A stretch of DNA of 64,000 nucleotides from Talpa occidentalis (GCF_014898055.3 NW_023604295.1:138972676-139036675), one strand, 5' to 3'. Positions 1 through 12,799 are shown, counted from the stretch's first letter. Numbers and translations: made by a program. Notes: generated from the sequence alone by a model not told the origin.

Positions 1-1714
1 AGTGTTTTTCACATGGAAAAATAAGAAAAAAATAGACAAAGGATGATCCTATAAAAGCCCAAGTAGAGTAACTTTGGGAAGAGGTCTGTGGGAAATGATA
101 TTTTACCATTACCTGTTCTGGTTCTGACAGGTAAGCGATTAGCTCTTGTCCTGAAGACTTCCCCATCCCTGGGGGCTAAGTGAGCCCTTCCCAGGTCAGG
201 CTGCCCTCTACGAAGTGTGAAACACACCTCTGAAAGAAACAGCCCAAAGACCTGCTTGTACTACTGATGACACTAAAACCAAGAGCAACCAGCAGACTTG
301 ATTTTACAACTTGACCAACAAGTAAAAGAAACAACTCCAGGGTTTCCTCCTATACCTCAAGGTTTGTCGTACTTTGTACTTGCCAGTTCTGCTCTTTATT
401 AGGCCCATTTGAAATGCATTTCCAAACATAAAACTGTGTAGAAAAGAAAACCATGGGTAGCCTGCTCACTGCGACTTTGTAGCACCTAGACTGCTCTTTG
501 ATGAAAAGTACAAATGATGCTTTCATGTGGAAATGAAGGAACTGATCACCCCTTTGCAAAACGACTTTAGTTAGATTCATTTCACAGCCACTAAGAGCAA
601 GTCTGGGAAGCAGCTGAGGTTTCAGAAAGAGAGTGACATCTCTTTTTGCTTTGGGGAAGTTAAACATAATTGAAAGAACAGCTCATTGTCTTGATGTACA
701 GTCCTTGTGTGCTGTCCCTGTCTTCAACCTTTAACTCCTGTAGACATCAGCTCCCTGCCAGTGAAGACAGGCAAGGACAGCTTCCTCTCCCAGTGGCAAA
801 GCAAGCCACCTGGGAGAAAGAGGCCTGGGTCCAGTGACCCAAAGCACCGTTGTCCCGTTTCTTTCCTTGTGTAAATAGAAAAGAGAAGCAACAAGACTAG
901 GAATCTCGATCAAATTTGAAGGATAATTTGTTCCGCCTCTGATTTTCCATTTCAGACATACTCATCTAATGTAATCTTTTAAATCTTCATTAATCAAGTA
1001 CAATTGGGTTCAACTTTTGTGAATTGTGATTTAACTTTTTCATGACTTGGTTTTTAACATTTTTACGCATTTACTGTTCCACTCTAGAGTCAGGGAGATT
1101 TTATTCCAGACAATTTTGTTCCAGCAGTCATTAACAGTATGCTTTAGAATGATAAGAATTAATACTGCCTCATAGTAAGATCTGTGTTTAGTTTTTGGCA
1201 ATGACTGAGTTCTGTATCTTTAGGTATTAATTATTGTTTGTTTGGTTTTTTCCTGAGCTTCTTATTCTTTGATTTATTCTTTCAGCAATTGTATAAGTGA
1301 CTGAGTATTAGCCATGAAAAATTTTAAATGGAATCCAAAATAGTTTAATATAAGAGTTATGTTACAAAGGATGAAAGTTGTTATATTTTTATATTTAAAA
1401 ATTTAGATATCAGCATATTATTTGATATGATATTTTTAGTAAAAAATTTCCAGTGTTCAATTTTTTTATTTTTCCCACATGATTGAACTTAACCTGGTAG
1501 AATGCATTCTAACAAAATCTATCAAAAGTCAGATAAATTCATTTTTATCTGTGATAAAGATATAATTAGTCTTTTTCCCTAAGAGCAGAAACTTTGAAGT
1601 GTAATTGACATATAAACAATGACAATGACAATTATCTACATATTTGTGTTTTAAAATTATAATATTTAAGCAGAAAATGTTGGCGAGCATACAGAGAAAA
1701 ATAGGCACAAAGAA
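1..1714. other. Unique non-coding DNA, no gene seen
   Basis: No repeat or gene is recognised here. The first 950 bases are of moderate GC and hold short open frames on the minus strand with no recognisable domain. From about 950 onward the sequence becomes strongly AT-rich. No splice-like exon structure stands out. Confidence 0.6.
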
Positions 1715-2000
1715 AATTTAAGTGAAATAAGTCAGACAGAGAAACACAAATTTGTGTGATATGACTTACATATTTCAAAAAAAGACAAATTCATAGATAG
1801 AACAGACTGGGGTGCCCAGAGGTGGGACTTGGGGAGGTGTTAGGGGTGGGTGGGGGAAATGGATGAAGGTAGTCAAATTGTTGTAGGGCAACCCTGATAT
1901 GAAATGGGTTGCCTCAAAATGACACAAATTTCTACTTATAACTAAGTCCTTGAGATATAATGTACAACATGGTTACTATAAAAAAAGGAATACAAATTTA
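1715..2000 (+). mobile_element. L1 LINE 3' end fragment (old)
   Basis: The segment reads like the end of L1 ORF2 and the start of its 3' UTR. It begins with an AAGTGAAATAAGTCAGACAG block, which matches the conserved ORF2 C-terminal coding region. A GT/GGGG-rich stretch around 1808-1857 follows, then the block ending ATAATGTACAACATGGTTAC that precedes L1 tails. Many substitutions and no intact frame point to an old, dead, 5'-truncated copy. Edges are approximate. Confidence 0.8.
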
Positions 2001-3839
2001 ATTTTATATATTTTTCTCAATATACATTAAGAGTCATTAAAAATATACAACTGGAAATTCTATATGCCTTGCTATATGTGCTGGAAACATGAGGAGACAT
2101 ATGTGTAGAAATTTATTGATTATCACTTAAGATTTAAACATTTTTTTAAAGAGGGGAATAATCATAAAGAAATATTTTCACACAACATAAATAATTATGT
2201 CAAGTGATGAAAATCTGCATGCAGTAAAATCTAACTTTGTAACCAAATTTACATTAGAAAGAGGTAGATACATTTTCTGGAAGGTTTCTCCACTTTTAAT
2301 AGTGCTCATAACCTTTGATAGTTTATAGGTGACTGTTGTATTCTGTGAACTATTTTATATTTTCTCAACCTATTTTAATAAATTAAAGAATTTAATAGAC
2401 ATATATAAAATAACTATTATTTAAAAATAGATACTAGGAGACATAATTATTGTCCACTCCTTTGTCAGTGAAACGAGGCATTGTCTAACTTTACTTCCAA
2501 GGAGTGGATGGTATATAACACATGTATTTCTCCCTAGGTCATCTGTTGCACCTTCCAATTGGAAAAAAAAACTGACCTATTTTGTGATTGTTAAAGACCA
2601 TTTGGTTCAATTCCATATAATGGTGAGTATCCCCACTGGTAACAGCACGTAGGAAATGAATAGAATTACCTTCTTCCTTGGCCTGCCCACTTCACAAGGG
2701 AGTAAGAAATCAACCTGCTTCCTGTCTCTTCCCCCTGTGTCTTCAGCTCCTTCACAGCATATCTGGGGGGCTGTTATTCCCCATCTGATGCAAACCTAAA
2801 CAAATGAATACTTTATGGTAAAATATAAAAAGTCTGCTTCAAATAAATATATTTTTTAAAAGCGACCTTTTCATAGTAATGCTAACATGCTTGACCATGT
2901 ATTCATAATTCATAATGTGAGCAAAACAGTTTTATCTAATTATTGATGGCTACAATGATATCATCCTATCTACATATATGGATATATCTACATAAAAGGA
3001 ATAATTGAGACATGTAAGACTGACATGAAAAAGAAAACAACTTAACACACCTGGAAAACATTCAGCAAGAACCCCCTAAGAATGACGAAGAGTGGTCTTT
3101 TGAATATGTGTGGAAAGGAAGTTGGGGACAATTTGGAAAAGATGAAAGAGGAAAGACTTGAAAAGAATCTCGAGGTTGGGTACCATGTTGTTTTGGGACT
3201 AGCAATTGCCTTCCTCACACCTGTAAAAACTTATACTCCTGGCTCAGTAATCTTTGGGAGTAAAATCAATACAGAATAGAAGAAGTTCTGGGTTTAAGAG
3301 GAACTGAGGAATCCCAGGTGGGGACTAACTGATTAACAGTGGGTTGTCACTTTCCCCTTCCATGCCTTCTCCATCCTCTCGACAGTCATCACAGAACTAG
3401 TGACTGACTTTCTATGGTGAGTCTCATCATGAAATTGCTTCTCATGGAGCTGCTTGGAGGAGCTGGGCACCATTCACCAGGGTATCTGGTGTGGTGAGCT
3501 CATAATTAATGCCTGGGTCCTGTCTTTGGCTCCTCTTTACAGACATTGTCTGACAGAACAGCCCAACCTCCCTGAGGAAAGGTCAAATGGCAAGAAATCT
3601 GAAGAGCACAACTATTTCAAAGGGCAAGCATCTTAGTGGATTATAGATCCCATCTGAACTAGAAATACTATAAGGGAAGAACCAAGAAACTCTCAAACAT
3701 ATGGGGCGGGGCAGTGGGTGATGGGAAGACAGACATGAGACTAGTATATTGAAGAAAAACAGAGTAGGCATATAAATTTAAAAATAATAGTTTAAGCAAA
3801 GAGCATAATATAAATAGCAGATTACATAAAACAGGAGAA
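2001..3839. other. AT-rich non-coding DNA, no gene seen
   Basis: No repeat family or exon is recognised. A short inverted repeat (CCACTCCTT at 2454 against AAGGAGTGG at 2499) occurs near 2.5 kb and has no evident function. Open frames around 3.1-3.6 kb are short and lack any domain. Confidence 0.55.
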
Positions 3840-5037
3840 TAAATCAAGGCAAGTCATTTAGGAAAACGCCAGGGAGAAACAAAGAAATAGAACATAAAAT
3901 AGAAAAGTTGCTGTATACTATTAAAATGTACAATCTAACATCTAGATTATCTATCCCCCAAAAGAGAGAGAAATAAAATTTCAGGATTATATAAAAAAAA
4001 ATAGAGAAAATTTTTCCAGAATTGCAAAAAACCAAAATTACAATGTATACACAGGGTGCCAAAGGGGAGAAAAGAGAAAATCAAAATCTACACCTCTATT
4101 CAAATGATTATAAATTAGAATATATTAAACACTAAAACCGTACATGCTAAGACTCCATTATTTATAGACCAAATATTAATTTAATAACATGAGCTTCAAT
4201 AACTCTAGAGGTAAGATAACTGTGGATTAATAATTTCAAGGTATTAAAGAAAAATAAATTCAACGGAGAAATTCATATTCTGCCAACCAACCTTCAATGA
4301 TCATTATTATTAAATAATTTCATGAAAATTACTTCTAGGCATGCAAGACCTTGGAAGTTTTGTCACACTAAGAGCATCACTGAAAACAATACAGGTACTT
4401 AAGAAAGGGGAAAGGAAAATCAAATTTAAGATGGCAGACATAGATCCACATATATCACAATAAAACTGTATGGACTCTAAACTCACTGGGTTAAGACAAA
4501 GGTTAAGACTTCCAATTTTAAAAGTTAAGATTAAAATTCTTCTTTAGAAGAAAACACCAAAAACATGAGGACTTAAAAGTGAATGTAAAGAACATGAATA
4601 GATATATCAAGAAAGAACTAATCAAAAAAACAACTCTAATGTAAAAACTAGATAAAATGAGTAAACAACAAAAATAAAAGATTAAGGACAGACATGCTAA
4701 TGAATCCTCCATTATCACATTATGTTAACTAAGAGGATGTAGCAATTTTAAAGATTGTGCATCTAAAATACTAAAAATATATGAGGCTAAAGTTAATAGA
4801 AATACAGGAAGAAATTCCTGAAAGAACATTAAAACATTTTTCTCAATTATTGTTAACATGTAAAGCACACAAAATGTAGAAAGTCTTAAAATACAAGAGT
4901 AACTGGCTATATTGAGTTTTGCATCCAATAATTAATTAAAAATATTTTCGCTTTAACTTACATTTATAAAAAATGATCAATACAAGGCCACAAAAAATTT
5001 CAAATTTCAAAATAAATTATGATACAATAGGAGATTT
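3840..5037 (+). mobile_element. Old L1 LINE, ORF1/early ORF2 region, decayed
   Basis: The A-rich plus strand resembles the ORF1 to early ORF2 part of an ancient L1. The clearest stretch is about 4750-5030. It holds the block with ATACTAAAAATATATGAGGC and then the one with AAGGCCACAAAAAATTTCAA, in the order found in the ORF2 endonuclease region. All frames are broken by stops and indels. The 5' boundary is uncertain and part of the 3840-4400 stretch may be unrelated. Confidence 0.6.
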
Positions 5038-7079
5038 TACAAGTTGGAATTTAATAATAAGAAGAAAATTAGCTTTTTTTTTTTTTCAGCTGTCAGGTCT
5101 CCAGAAAAATGCAGCATTGTAACAAACATCAGAGACAACAATCTTATTTCCTCTCCTTGTTTTGTTGTTTTGCTATTGTCATGTTTTTTCCTGTGAGAAT
5201 TTTTGTTTATTCTTCTATCATTCATGTATTGCCTACTTTGTTCCTTTCCTGCCTGTTAACTTCCCGAAAGTCTCCCTCCAAAACCTTTTCTTGCTTTTCT
5301 TCCGTAAAGGCAGAATAAGGACTTTATGAGTTTCTATAACCATTGAGATGCTCCTACCCAGACTTTGTGTGCCAAACTTCTGCTTTTGCTTTTTTTTTTA
5401 TGTTTCTAACATCAAAACAAAGCCAAAGCAAGGAAAATCAAACGAAACAGAGCAAAAATTTACTGACTTAAAATAATTACCCAAGACAATTAAGTAGCAA
5501 TATCTCTATATTGGGTATGAATGGATGCTTATACAGTTGAAACCAATAATGGGGAACTTGATAAGTTTATCAAAATATTTGAAATAGATTTTGAAAATTT
5601 AAATACACAGTTTTAATCTCAGATTCTCTAGAGGGTGTCGGATTAAAACATAAAATATTTTGTGTGAATACAATGCACCCTATATGATTTCTAAGACCAT
5701 TGTATGGCTTAGTCCATTGTATGGCTTAGTCAACAAAATAGTTTTCTTTCCTCTAACAAGATAGAGCTTTTAGGTGGACTGAAAAGAAGTTATTAGCATT
5801 GCTATGCCTCACTGGAATTTCTCAAAATTACTCTTTTTATCCTTTGTTTCTAACGATTTGCACTTTTCTTGTTCATTGCCAGCTGGAAGGTAAATGGTCT
5901 ACAGAAACTACTCTTAGAAGTAAATGAGAATTCATTGAGGGACTCTGAGCTTTTTTGGCTGGTCATTTGCTTGATTAGTTGCATTTAGCATATGTGAGCA
6001 TGTTATTCTTAGATTTCTCTGGTGTATACTTTCACATCGTGTGTCTTTCTTTCCATATGTTTCTTATCCTTAGCCTTTCTTCTCCTTGGAAGGAAAAGGT
6101 TGCCTATGACAACTTAAGTTATATTTTTAGTTCATGTGTATTATTTGCTCAAACATTATTTTTTTCTTTCAGAATGAAGTGGAATGTAACCAAAATACAC
6201 TACTGCATCGGCCAAATGTCATCCTCACGTCTCTATTAAAAGTTGTGGTTCACTTTTTAAGGATATGTGCCAGATGTCAGAGAAAATTTAAACTAGAGTC
6301 TTAGTTAAGATAATACACTTTTTCTCAATCCAAAATCTCAATCAAGATTATATTACTTTTCTGGACACATATTAAAATACACTGTACACACACACAAATT
6401 ATATTCTGTAAACCTGAACATAGATATAAGTGTCCATAAGCAACCCTTATTACAGTTCAAACTAACATTGTGCTTTTTTCTAATCTAAGTTTTTCATAAT
6501 AAGAACAGCTATTCACTTAAAATTTAAGGAACAAGATTTCAAATTCCTTTTATTTTGTGCCCATTTAATTATATTAATAATATACTATTCAAATATCCCA
6601 CATAGAAGTATAAATTAAAAAATATACAGTCCCGCCTCTCATTTGATAACATTTCTACATCTTTGATTATGCTAACTGTTAAGCTATTTTCTCTCAGTTT
6701 CAATGTCTGCCTTTCATCCACTGTGATGCTAAGGCTGGTACTCTGTAAACCACGTTTCTCTTTAGCTAGATGGTTTCAGCTGTGCCAGTAGGGGGTGGTA
6801 GAGAGACAAAGGTAGATTAGAGATGAGAATGTTATTCCCAGCTTGTTTCTGTACTGCCAGTCTCCCAGGTATGTCCCCTTGTCTGGCAGTCACAATGTCA
6901 GGGCCAGCTGGTTGAGGTTGAGTCTTCCTTCTTGGAGCTCTCAATCCTAGCTTCCCAAGAACTCTCCTCAAGCTTCTGAGGGACCACTGCAGCCCTGCAG
7001 GGTATCCACCTCAGCCTCCTGAGTCTCAGCTCCGCCAAACATTCTTAGTTTCCAGGCTCTTTTATTCTCCAGTCCTAGT
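5038..7079. other. Non-coding DNA, no gene seen
   Basis: Mostly AT-rich unique sequence. It includes a perfect 17-bp tandem duplication (separate entry) and a more GC-rich patch at 6760-7060. An 86-codon open frame at 5979-6239 (+) shows no recognisable domain and sits in low-complexity hydrophobic sequence, so I do not call it a gene. Confidence 0.5.
5698..5731 (+). repeat. 17-bp perfect tandem duplication
   Basis: CATTGTATGGCTTAGTC occurs twice head to tail, at 5698-5714 and 5715-5731, with no mismatch. This is the pattern of replication slippage. Confidence 0.95.
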
Positions 7080-7260
7080 ACTAGTGGCTGGTTGTTGCTG
7101 CCTGGAGTTAATACCTCTGTAATAACCAAGTATTTCCTTTATTCTCCTGGGTTTTTTAATTATCTGGTTATTAGTTCTTTATATTAAAGTATCCCTAGCA
7201 AAATGAATGGTCTATTTCTGTCCTGTGAGTCAACAAAGACCTGATGCATTTAATGCTCCT
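7080..7260 (+). mobile_element. Possible LTR 3' end remnant
   Basis: This segment has the texture of the downstream end of an old mammalian LTR. A run with TGGTTATTAGTTCTTTATAT and TTAAAG is followed by a block containing TGGTCTATTTCTGTCC. No internal region or partner LTR is visible. The call is by resemblance only and the family is not determined. Confidence 0.3.
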
Positions 7261-7546
7261 GTGAGATCCAAACTGCTACTGTTTAGTAAGGAGTAGATAT
7301 TGTAATATCCACATGTAACCGTTAGCAAACATTTTATTTATTTTGAAGAAATAAATAAACTTTTTGGACAAATGATTTGGAAGTTATACACCTTTTAAGA
7401 GTATTAAATAAAATGTAAAGGCCAATGTAGTTACTATAAGATCTATTAGAAATATGTGCCATCAGAAATAAAATTCCCATTAAAACATGCAATACTTATT
7501 ATTCTGTATATTTTGGATTTAATTATTGGGATGCCTTAGTTCTTTA

Positions 7547-7640
7547 TAGAACATACTAATCTTTTTTTCTTTTATTTTTAAAATTAATTAATTTATTTTT
7601 ATTTATTTTTTACATCATTGTAGAACATACTAATCTTTTT
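7547..7640 (-). mobile_element. Very short L1 tail insertion with 20-bp target-site duplication
   Basis: TAGAACATACTAATCTTTTT occurs at 7547-7566 and again, perfectly, at 7621-7640. The 54 bases between them read on the minus strand as CAATGATGTAAAAAATAAAT followed by an A/T-rich tail. That resembles the extreme 3' end of the L1 elements elsewhere in the window, such as the one at 41045-41310. This is a complete retrotransposition event, 5'-truncated to a few tens of bases. The perfect duplication suggests it is relatively recent. Confidence 0.75.
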
Positions 7641-8035
7641 ATCTATCAGCCACCAAGACTTATAAATAAATGAATACTAAGTTAGAATAATAAAAATGCA
7701 ACTGTCTGAAATTAGAATTATTCTATTATCAAACTAAATGTTTGCTGTCCTTTTTAAAGGTAGTCTACAGATTAAGAAAAAAACAATTTAAAAACTCAAA
7801 ACTATCATTTTCAGGGACACATTAACCACTGAAACTTTCTGTCACTTGATATTTATAAAATTGAAGAACTATATTGGCTTAGCCCAATATATTTCTAATT
7901 TGCAAGACATACACTTGCCTCTCCCAATGAGCATATATTGTCTTTACCTTAAGTTGCCTTAGTCCCAACTGGGATAATTCATCAGTGGTCTAACATTTGC
8001 CCATGCCACCAGCTTCATGCACCAAACTTGTGAAT
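7641..8035. other. Unique non-coding spacer
   Basis: Nothing recognisable is seen between the short L1 tail and the first SINE. Confidence 0.6.
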
Positions 8036-8363
8036 AGAAACTCAACAGATTTGGGCCTCAGATTTGGGCCTCTCCTGGTGGCACAGGCGGTTGAGCACCG
8101 CACTGTGAAGCTGTTTGCAGCCTCTGCAGTGCGGGTTTGATTCCTGCCAGCCGGCGAGTGTCCCACATGGCGAGGGTCCCACGTGGAGGGTGTCCTGTTG
8201 CCGCCGCTGCTCCCCTCAGCAGTGTATTTTGTCAGTCTGCCTGTTCTGTTCCCCACTCTGTCTCTGGTGAATCCTCTCATCTTCCCGCGCATCTGGCCTG
8301 TACCCCAGTTCTTATATAAATAAATAAATAAATCTTAAAAAAAAAAAGAAACTCAACAGATTT
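8036..8363 (+). mobile_element. tRNA-derived SINE, copy 1, with target-site duplications
   Basis: The element is bounded by a perfect 17-bp duplication, AGAAACTCAACAGATTT, at 8036-8052 and 8347-8363. The body starts at about 8066 with a tRNA-like head: an A-box-like TGGCACAGG, and a B-box-like region at about 8133-8143 in which GGTTTGATTCC replaces the canonical form. It continues into the shared unique region containing CTGCTCCCCTCAGCAGTGTA, then ATAAATAAATAAATCTTA and a short A-run. A 13-bp direct duplication sits at its 5' junction. Compared with the other copies, the block after the B box is rearranged. Confidence 0.93.
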
Positions 8364-8649
8364 TATACAATCCCTTCAATCAGTGTTAGACAAAAGCCCA
8401 CATGAAGAGGGGGCAGAGGAAAAAGCTACTTGGAGCCATCGTAGAAAGGAGAATGTGTTGAAGAGACTGCTGGTTGCTTGCCTTTATAACCAGCAGGTAT
8501 TCTTACTGACAGAACCTAGGGTGAACATTTTCTCAGCAATGGACGATATATTTCCCAGACACACTTGATGTTCATTTGAACAATGTCACAATATTCAGTT
8601 AAAGAAGTATAATCGGAAGCATTATGTGGTAACTTCAGGGTGTTTAATT

Positions 8650-9023
8650 GAAAGGCAATAGGTGGGCCTCCCCGGTGGCGCAGCGGTTGAGCGCTGGGTT
8701 GCGAAGCTGCCCGCGGCCTCTGCGGCGCCGGTTCGATCCCCGGCTGCTCCCCGGCCACCCACCGGAGGAGGATCCCACATGGTGCGCAGACCTCTCCTGC
8801 CACCCGCTGCTCCCCTCAGCAGTGTACTTCAGCCCTTCTGCCTGCTCTGCTCCCCGCTCTGGCTCTGGTGAATTCTCTCACCCTCCCGCGCTTCTGACTA
8901 TACCCAGTGCATGTATAAACAAAACAAACAAATATAATAAATAAATAAATAAAAACATGCCTCTATAAAAAAAAAAAAAAACTAAAAAAAATAAAAAAAA
9001 AAAAAAAGAAAGGCAATAGGTGG
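8650..9023 (+). mobile_element. tRNA-derived SINE, copy 2 (least decayed head)
   Basis: A perfect 16-bp duplication, GAAAGGCAATAGGTGG, flanks the element at 8650-8665 and 9008-9023. The head keeps Pol III internal promoter motifs: TGGCGCAGCGG at 8676-8686 (A box) and GGTTCGATCCC at 8730-8740 (B box). The GC-rich head is the best preserved of the copies. The shared body follows, with CTGCTCCCCTCAGCAGTGTA at about 8807-8826. The tail is long (about 90 bases), A-rich, with AATAAA repeats and interruptions. It sits about 290 bases from copy 1 in the same orientation. It encodes no protein. Confidence 0.95.
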
Positions 9024-10346
9024 AAATTACCCTGACAAGATAGGGTAGGTAGGATAGCTGTCAATAGATTACCACTTTTGCTGCAAATAATTATAAAATC
9101 CAGATAAATACAGAAATAAAATGTTTAATGGCAGTCAAGAAACAACAAGGTCTGGAAAGAGAGCACTGAAGAAAAGTTGTCAGAAGCTCAGCTGAGCTGG
9201 GAAAGAGACTAGCTGTCAGGTCCTGGGATAGCTGATGAAAGCAGCAAGTGCCAAATGAGAGGGTTAGATACTTTATCACTTTCTGAAATGGTAAAAGTAG
9301 GAGCTAAATCCGGAGGATAAGTGCCACCTGGATTCCATAGAAGGGTTAGATCGGTCAGAGAAGGGGTGGGGGTCACCCCACCTTTGAAGGATTCCCAAAC
9401 AAAGGGCTCCCATAGTTTTATGGACTATGAGGTCTGGGTGAAGGTAACAGAGAGTTAAACATGGAGGAGTGCTGCGATGGAGTCCTGGTGGAGACATGGT
9501 ATCTCTTTCACACAGAAGGAGACCTTGGCAGACGACCTCAGTCCAAGGCGTCAGCTGGACCTAGGATTGAAGCTCTAGGACTAGATATTTCAATCGTGAA
9601 GAGCAGGGAGCCTGAGGGAGATGAGTCCTAGACTGCAACTCCCTTCTGAGACTTCAGTGCATGCTGTGTGCCAAGTCAGTGACTGAAGAGGGTAGCTTTC
9701 CTCTTTGAGGTCTGTCAGGGAAAACGTTTGTAATTGCCTATAGTCCATACTGAAAAGTCATGCACAGGTTTTTAATGAGGAGCCAGACTTCTCAGAGGTA
9801 AAATAATTTCAGCATTGGCTTTGATTCTGGAGTCAACTGATGACTCTGGTCAGGAATAAGAGGCTCAGAATCTGAGCTCTGAACCTATAGTTGTTGGAGG
9901 GCTGATAAACCAACAGAACCATGGTAGAACTTGGCAACCCAAATGTGCGGTGAATTGTCCCCAGAAAGTATTTGCCAGATTCTGAGCTTTATAGGGCAGG
10001 ATATTTAAAAGCGAGGTGGAAAACCAGGGAAAGGATAACAGAGTCATTAATTCTTGGAAGACAATAACTACAGTTTAGGATCTGAAACTGGGAGGGGTCG
10101 TGGAGGAAACTCAACACTGTTGGTTGAGTCCAGGTCAAACTAGAAGGAGAAAAGTATTAATGAGTCATGGCAATGACTCAGAATAGAGTTAAGTCTACTG
10201 TTTTAGCATGACAAGAGAATGACAGTGTCTAGAGTGTTCTAAGGCTCTAATATAAGAGAGTGGTAAAAACAATGACTTTTTTTAGATTACTGTATGTCAA
10301 AATGCACAATGAAATTATGATTATTAATAAGAGTAATCAAAATCAA
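9024..10346. other. Unique non-coding DNA
   Basis: No repeat or exon is recognised. GC is somewhat higher than in the surroundings (9.2-10.1 kb) and short open frames occur on the minus strand, none with a domain I know. Confidence 0.5.
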
Positions 10347-10470
10347 CAAAAACTATGAACCAGAGACACTTTTTGGGGGGTGGGGGGCGGGAGGGGAGGG
10401 ATTGGGGTCAGAATGGGGGGATTGCAATTGTATGGGGAATATAAAAATAAAATTTATTAATTAAAAAAAG
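10347..10470 (+). mobile_element. Short young L1 3' end with G-rich tract
   Basis: The segment starts with L1 3'-UTR sequence (AACTATGAACCAGAGACAC) that parallels a stretch near 37438 in the longer L1. It then has a G-run tract at 10375-10404, a block with CAATTGTATGGGGAATATAA, a tail with AATAAAATTTATTAATT, and a seven-base A-run. Positions 10371-10469 are identical to 52573-52671. The identity and length indicate a recent, strongly 5'-truncated L1. Confidence 0.8.
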
Positions 10471-11459
10471 TAAGTTTAACAACTTAATAGAACAAAATAG
10501 AATAAATATAAGACAAGGCAAGAAAGAAAAGGGAACATAAAACAGGTTCAATGAAAAACAAAGAGTGGGAGAATAAATAAGAATCTAAGAATGTCATTTA
10601 TTCCATTAATGGCAAATGATCCAAATTCTCCAGTAAAAAAGGTTGAGATGCTAAGGGGTACATCAGCCATGTGCTGGCTGGGGAACTGCATTGAGGGACA
10701 CCTTCATACCTCTGTAGGACACAGGGGTTACAAGACACAATCTTACCTGTTTGAGGGAAAAAAGAACATACAAATTCAACTGGTGAATTTGGCAGAGTAA
10801 TTGGCAGTGCAGCAGGAGGAGAGGTGCTAGTGGGGCACACTCCCTGCCATGTGCCTTCAGTGAGATTATCAGAGGTCTCTGTGTCTCTTCATTTTATGAT
10901 GCTTGGTCCTGATTCTGGTTGGCAGGTCAGAAGCCTGTTAACATGATGCTCATGCTACTTTCTGTGCTGTCAGTAGTGAGGTGCTTTGTCTCTGATCCAG
11001 GATCTCATGGCTTCTGCCAGTGTCCACGAAACTGCAGCAGGCTATGCTGTTAGCTTCCAAGTGTGGTGGAACCTTAGACTCTACCTGGCAAATATACTAC
11101 AAGCAGGTGGTGTCAGCCAGGAAAGTAAGTGCAGTTTATCACTCAAAAATCAATCAATGTGTGGAATTTTGTTAAGGCAACAGGAAGGTTGTTCTATTTT
11201 TCCTGAAAGAAAAGGAAAAACAAGAACATCAAAGTTAAGGATTTTTCTTAATTGATTTCAAGCTACAGCAACCAAGAAAAATTTGTATTAGCAAAAGATA
11301 GACATATATACTTACATATGTTTATATATTTATATAAATATATGTTGATAGAGATGATGGACAAAAATATACGCATTATTATATATATGAGAGCTGTATA
11401 GTCAATTTCCCTCTATATAGAGAGAAAGTATGATATATTTAGATTTACAATGAGTTGGT
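10471..11459. other. Unique non-coding DNA
   Basis: No recognised repeat or exon. The last 150 bases are very AT-rich with short palindromic TATA runs, for example around 11318-11345. Confidence 0.5.
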
Positions 11460-12545
11460 TTTCAAAAAGCTGACAATTTAACAGGGAAAGTCTTTTCAGT
11501 AAATGATGCTGGATCAGCAGAGTATTCACACGTGAAAACACATAAACAAAACCAAAAGGGAAAGAACATTTATCTTACATCACAACTCATATAAAAAATA
11601 ACTTGAAATAGGTCATAATCTATATGTAAATTCTGAATTGTAAAATTTCAAGGAAAAAAATTGGGGACCTTGGTTCTGACAAAATTTTCTAAGATTGAAT
11701 ACAGGAAGTTCAAAACATTTTTTAAAATGATAAATTGAAACTCATCAGTAAAAGACACAATTAAGACAATGAAAAAGTGAGGACACAGACTGGAAAATGT
11801 TTTAAAAATGGCTCAAATCCACAGTATGGAAAGAAATCTTAGAGGCTGATCATAAGGCAAAAACAGAACATGAAATGGGCAAAAGATCTGGACAGTCCAC
11901 AAAATGAGATATACATGATGACCATTAAGCCTGATAATGTGTTCAGTCTCATCATTCACCAGAAAAATGCATTAAATTAGCTAAAATTAAGAATCATACA
12001 AAAAGTTGTTGATGAGAATGTAAAACTGGAATTCTCATATACTTTCAAAGGAAATGGAAAATGGTACAATGATATTGGTACACTGACAATTTCTTAGAAA
12101 GTTTAACACCTTCCACATGTCACACCCAAAGATTCATATACAAATGTTCACAGTATCTTTAATTGTAACATCCTAAATGAGAGAGGACCCAAATCTCATT
12201 CAACAGAGGAAGGGGTAAACTGTGGCGTAGTCATACCAAAAAGACAATTCATTTTTAAAGTAATGTGATTATCAATATACATGACAACATGGATACATTT
12301 AAAAATCACTCTGAGTGAAAAGCCAGGCAAAAAGAATTCATGTTGAATGAGTCCATCTATATAAAGCCCTAGAAAATTCAGACTAATCTACAGTGACAAA
12401 AAGCAGATCCATAATGGCCTGGGATTGGGAGTTGAAAGACAGAGATGGATTACAAAGGAGAATCTAGTTGAAATGTTCAACACCTTGTTTATGGTTATAA
12501 TTTTTTGTTGTGTGTATTTAGCTATAATATACATATATATATATA
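11460..12545 (+). mobile_element. Old L1 LINE, ORF2 3' half and 3' UTR
   Basis: The sequence follows the C-terminal half of L1 ORF2 in order. An early block has AATGATGCTGGATCAGCAGA (the NGAG-type region). Next come the AAATGGGCAAAAGATCTGGA block near 11874, the ACTGGAATTCTCATATACTT block near 12026, the GAGTCCATCTATATAAAG block near 12350 and a 3'-UTR-like end. Frames are destroyed by frameshifts and stops. It is 5'-truncated and belongs to the old mammalian L1 lineages. Confidence 0.88.
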
Positions 12546-12799
12546 GAATGATTAGATTGTATCATTAAATACGTAAATGATTGCATTTTGTATTTCAAAA
12601 TAAATTGAAATAGCACATCTTATTCTATTTGAATAATCTTATAATTACTATTTTCCATGCTACATTAAATTTCAAGATGAAAATTTCAGCATTTAATAAG
12701 ATTTTTTCCTGTAAGATAATAGAAAATATATTGGTCTCTGCCCCAGGTTCCTGGCACAGAGTTTCTAAAACCCTTGTAAATTCCTAAGTGATAAGAGCA

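Noticed and set aside
2454..2507. Inverted repeat with 9-bp arms as transposon termini
   Set aside because: The arms are short, no target duplication flanks them, and this occurs by chance at this length.
8676..8740. A tRNA gene from the A and B boxes
   Set aside because: The head is continuous with the SINE body and flanked by target-site duplications; no cloverleaf of a functional tRNA is evident.
8662..8944. Open frames of 69-98 codons inside SINE copy 2
   Set aside because: They are translations of a Pol III-derived SINE and do not encode a protein.
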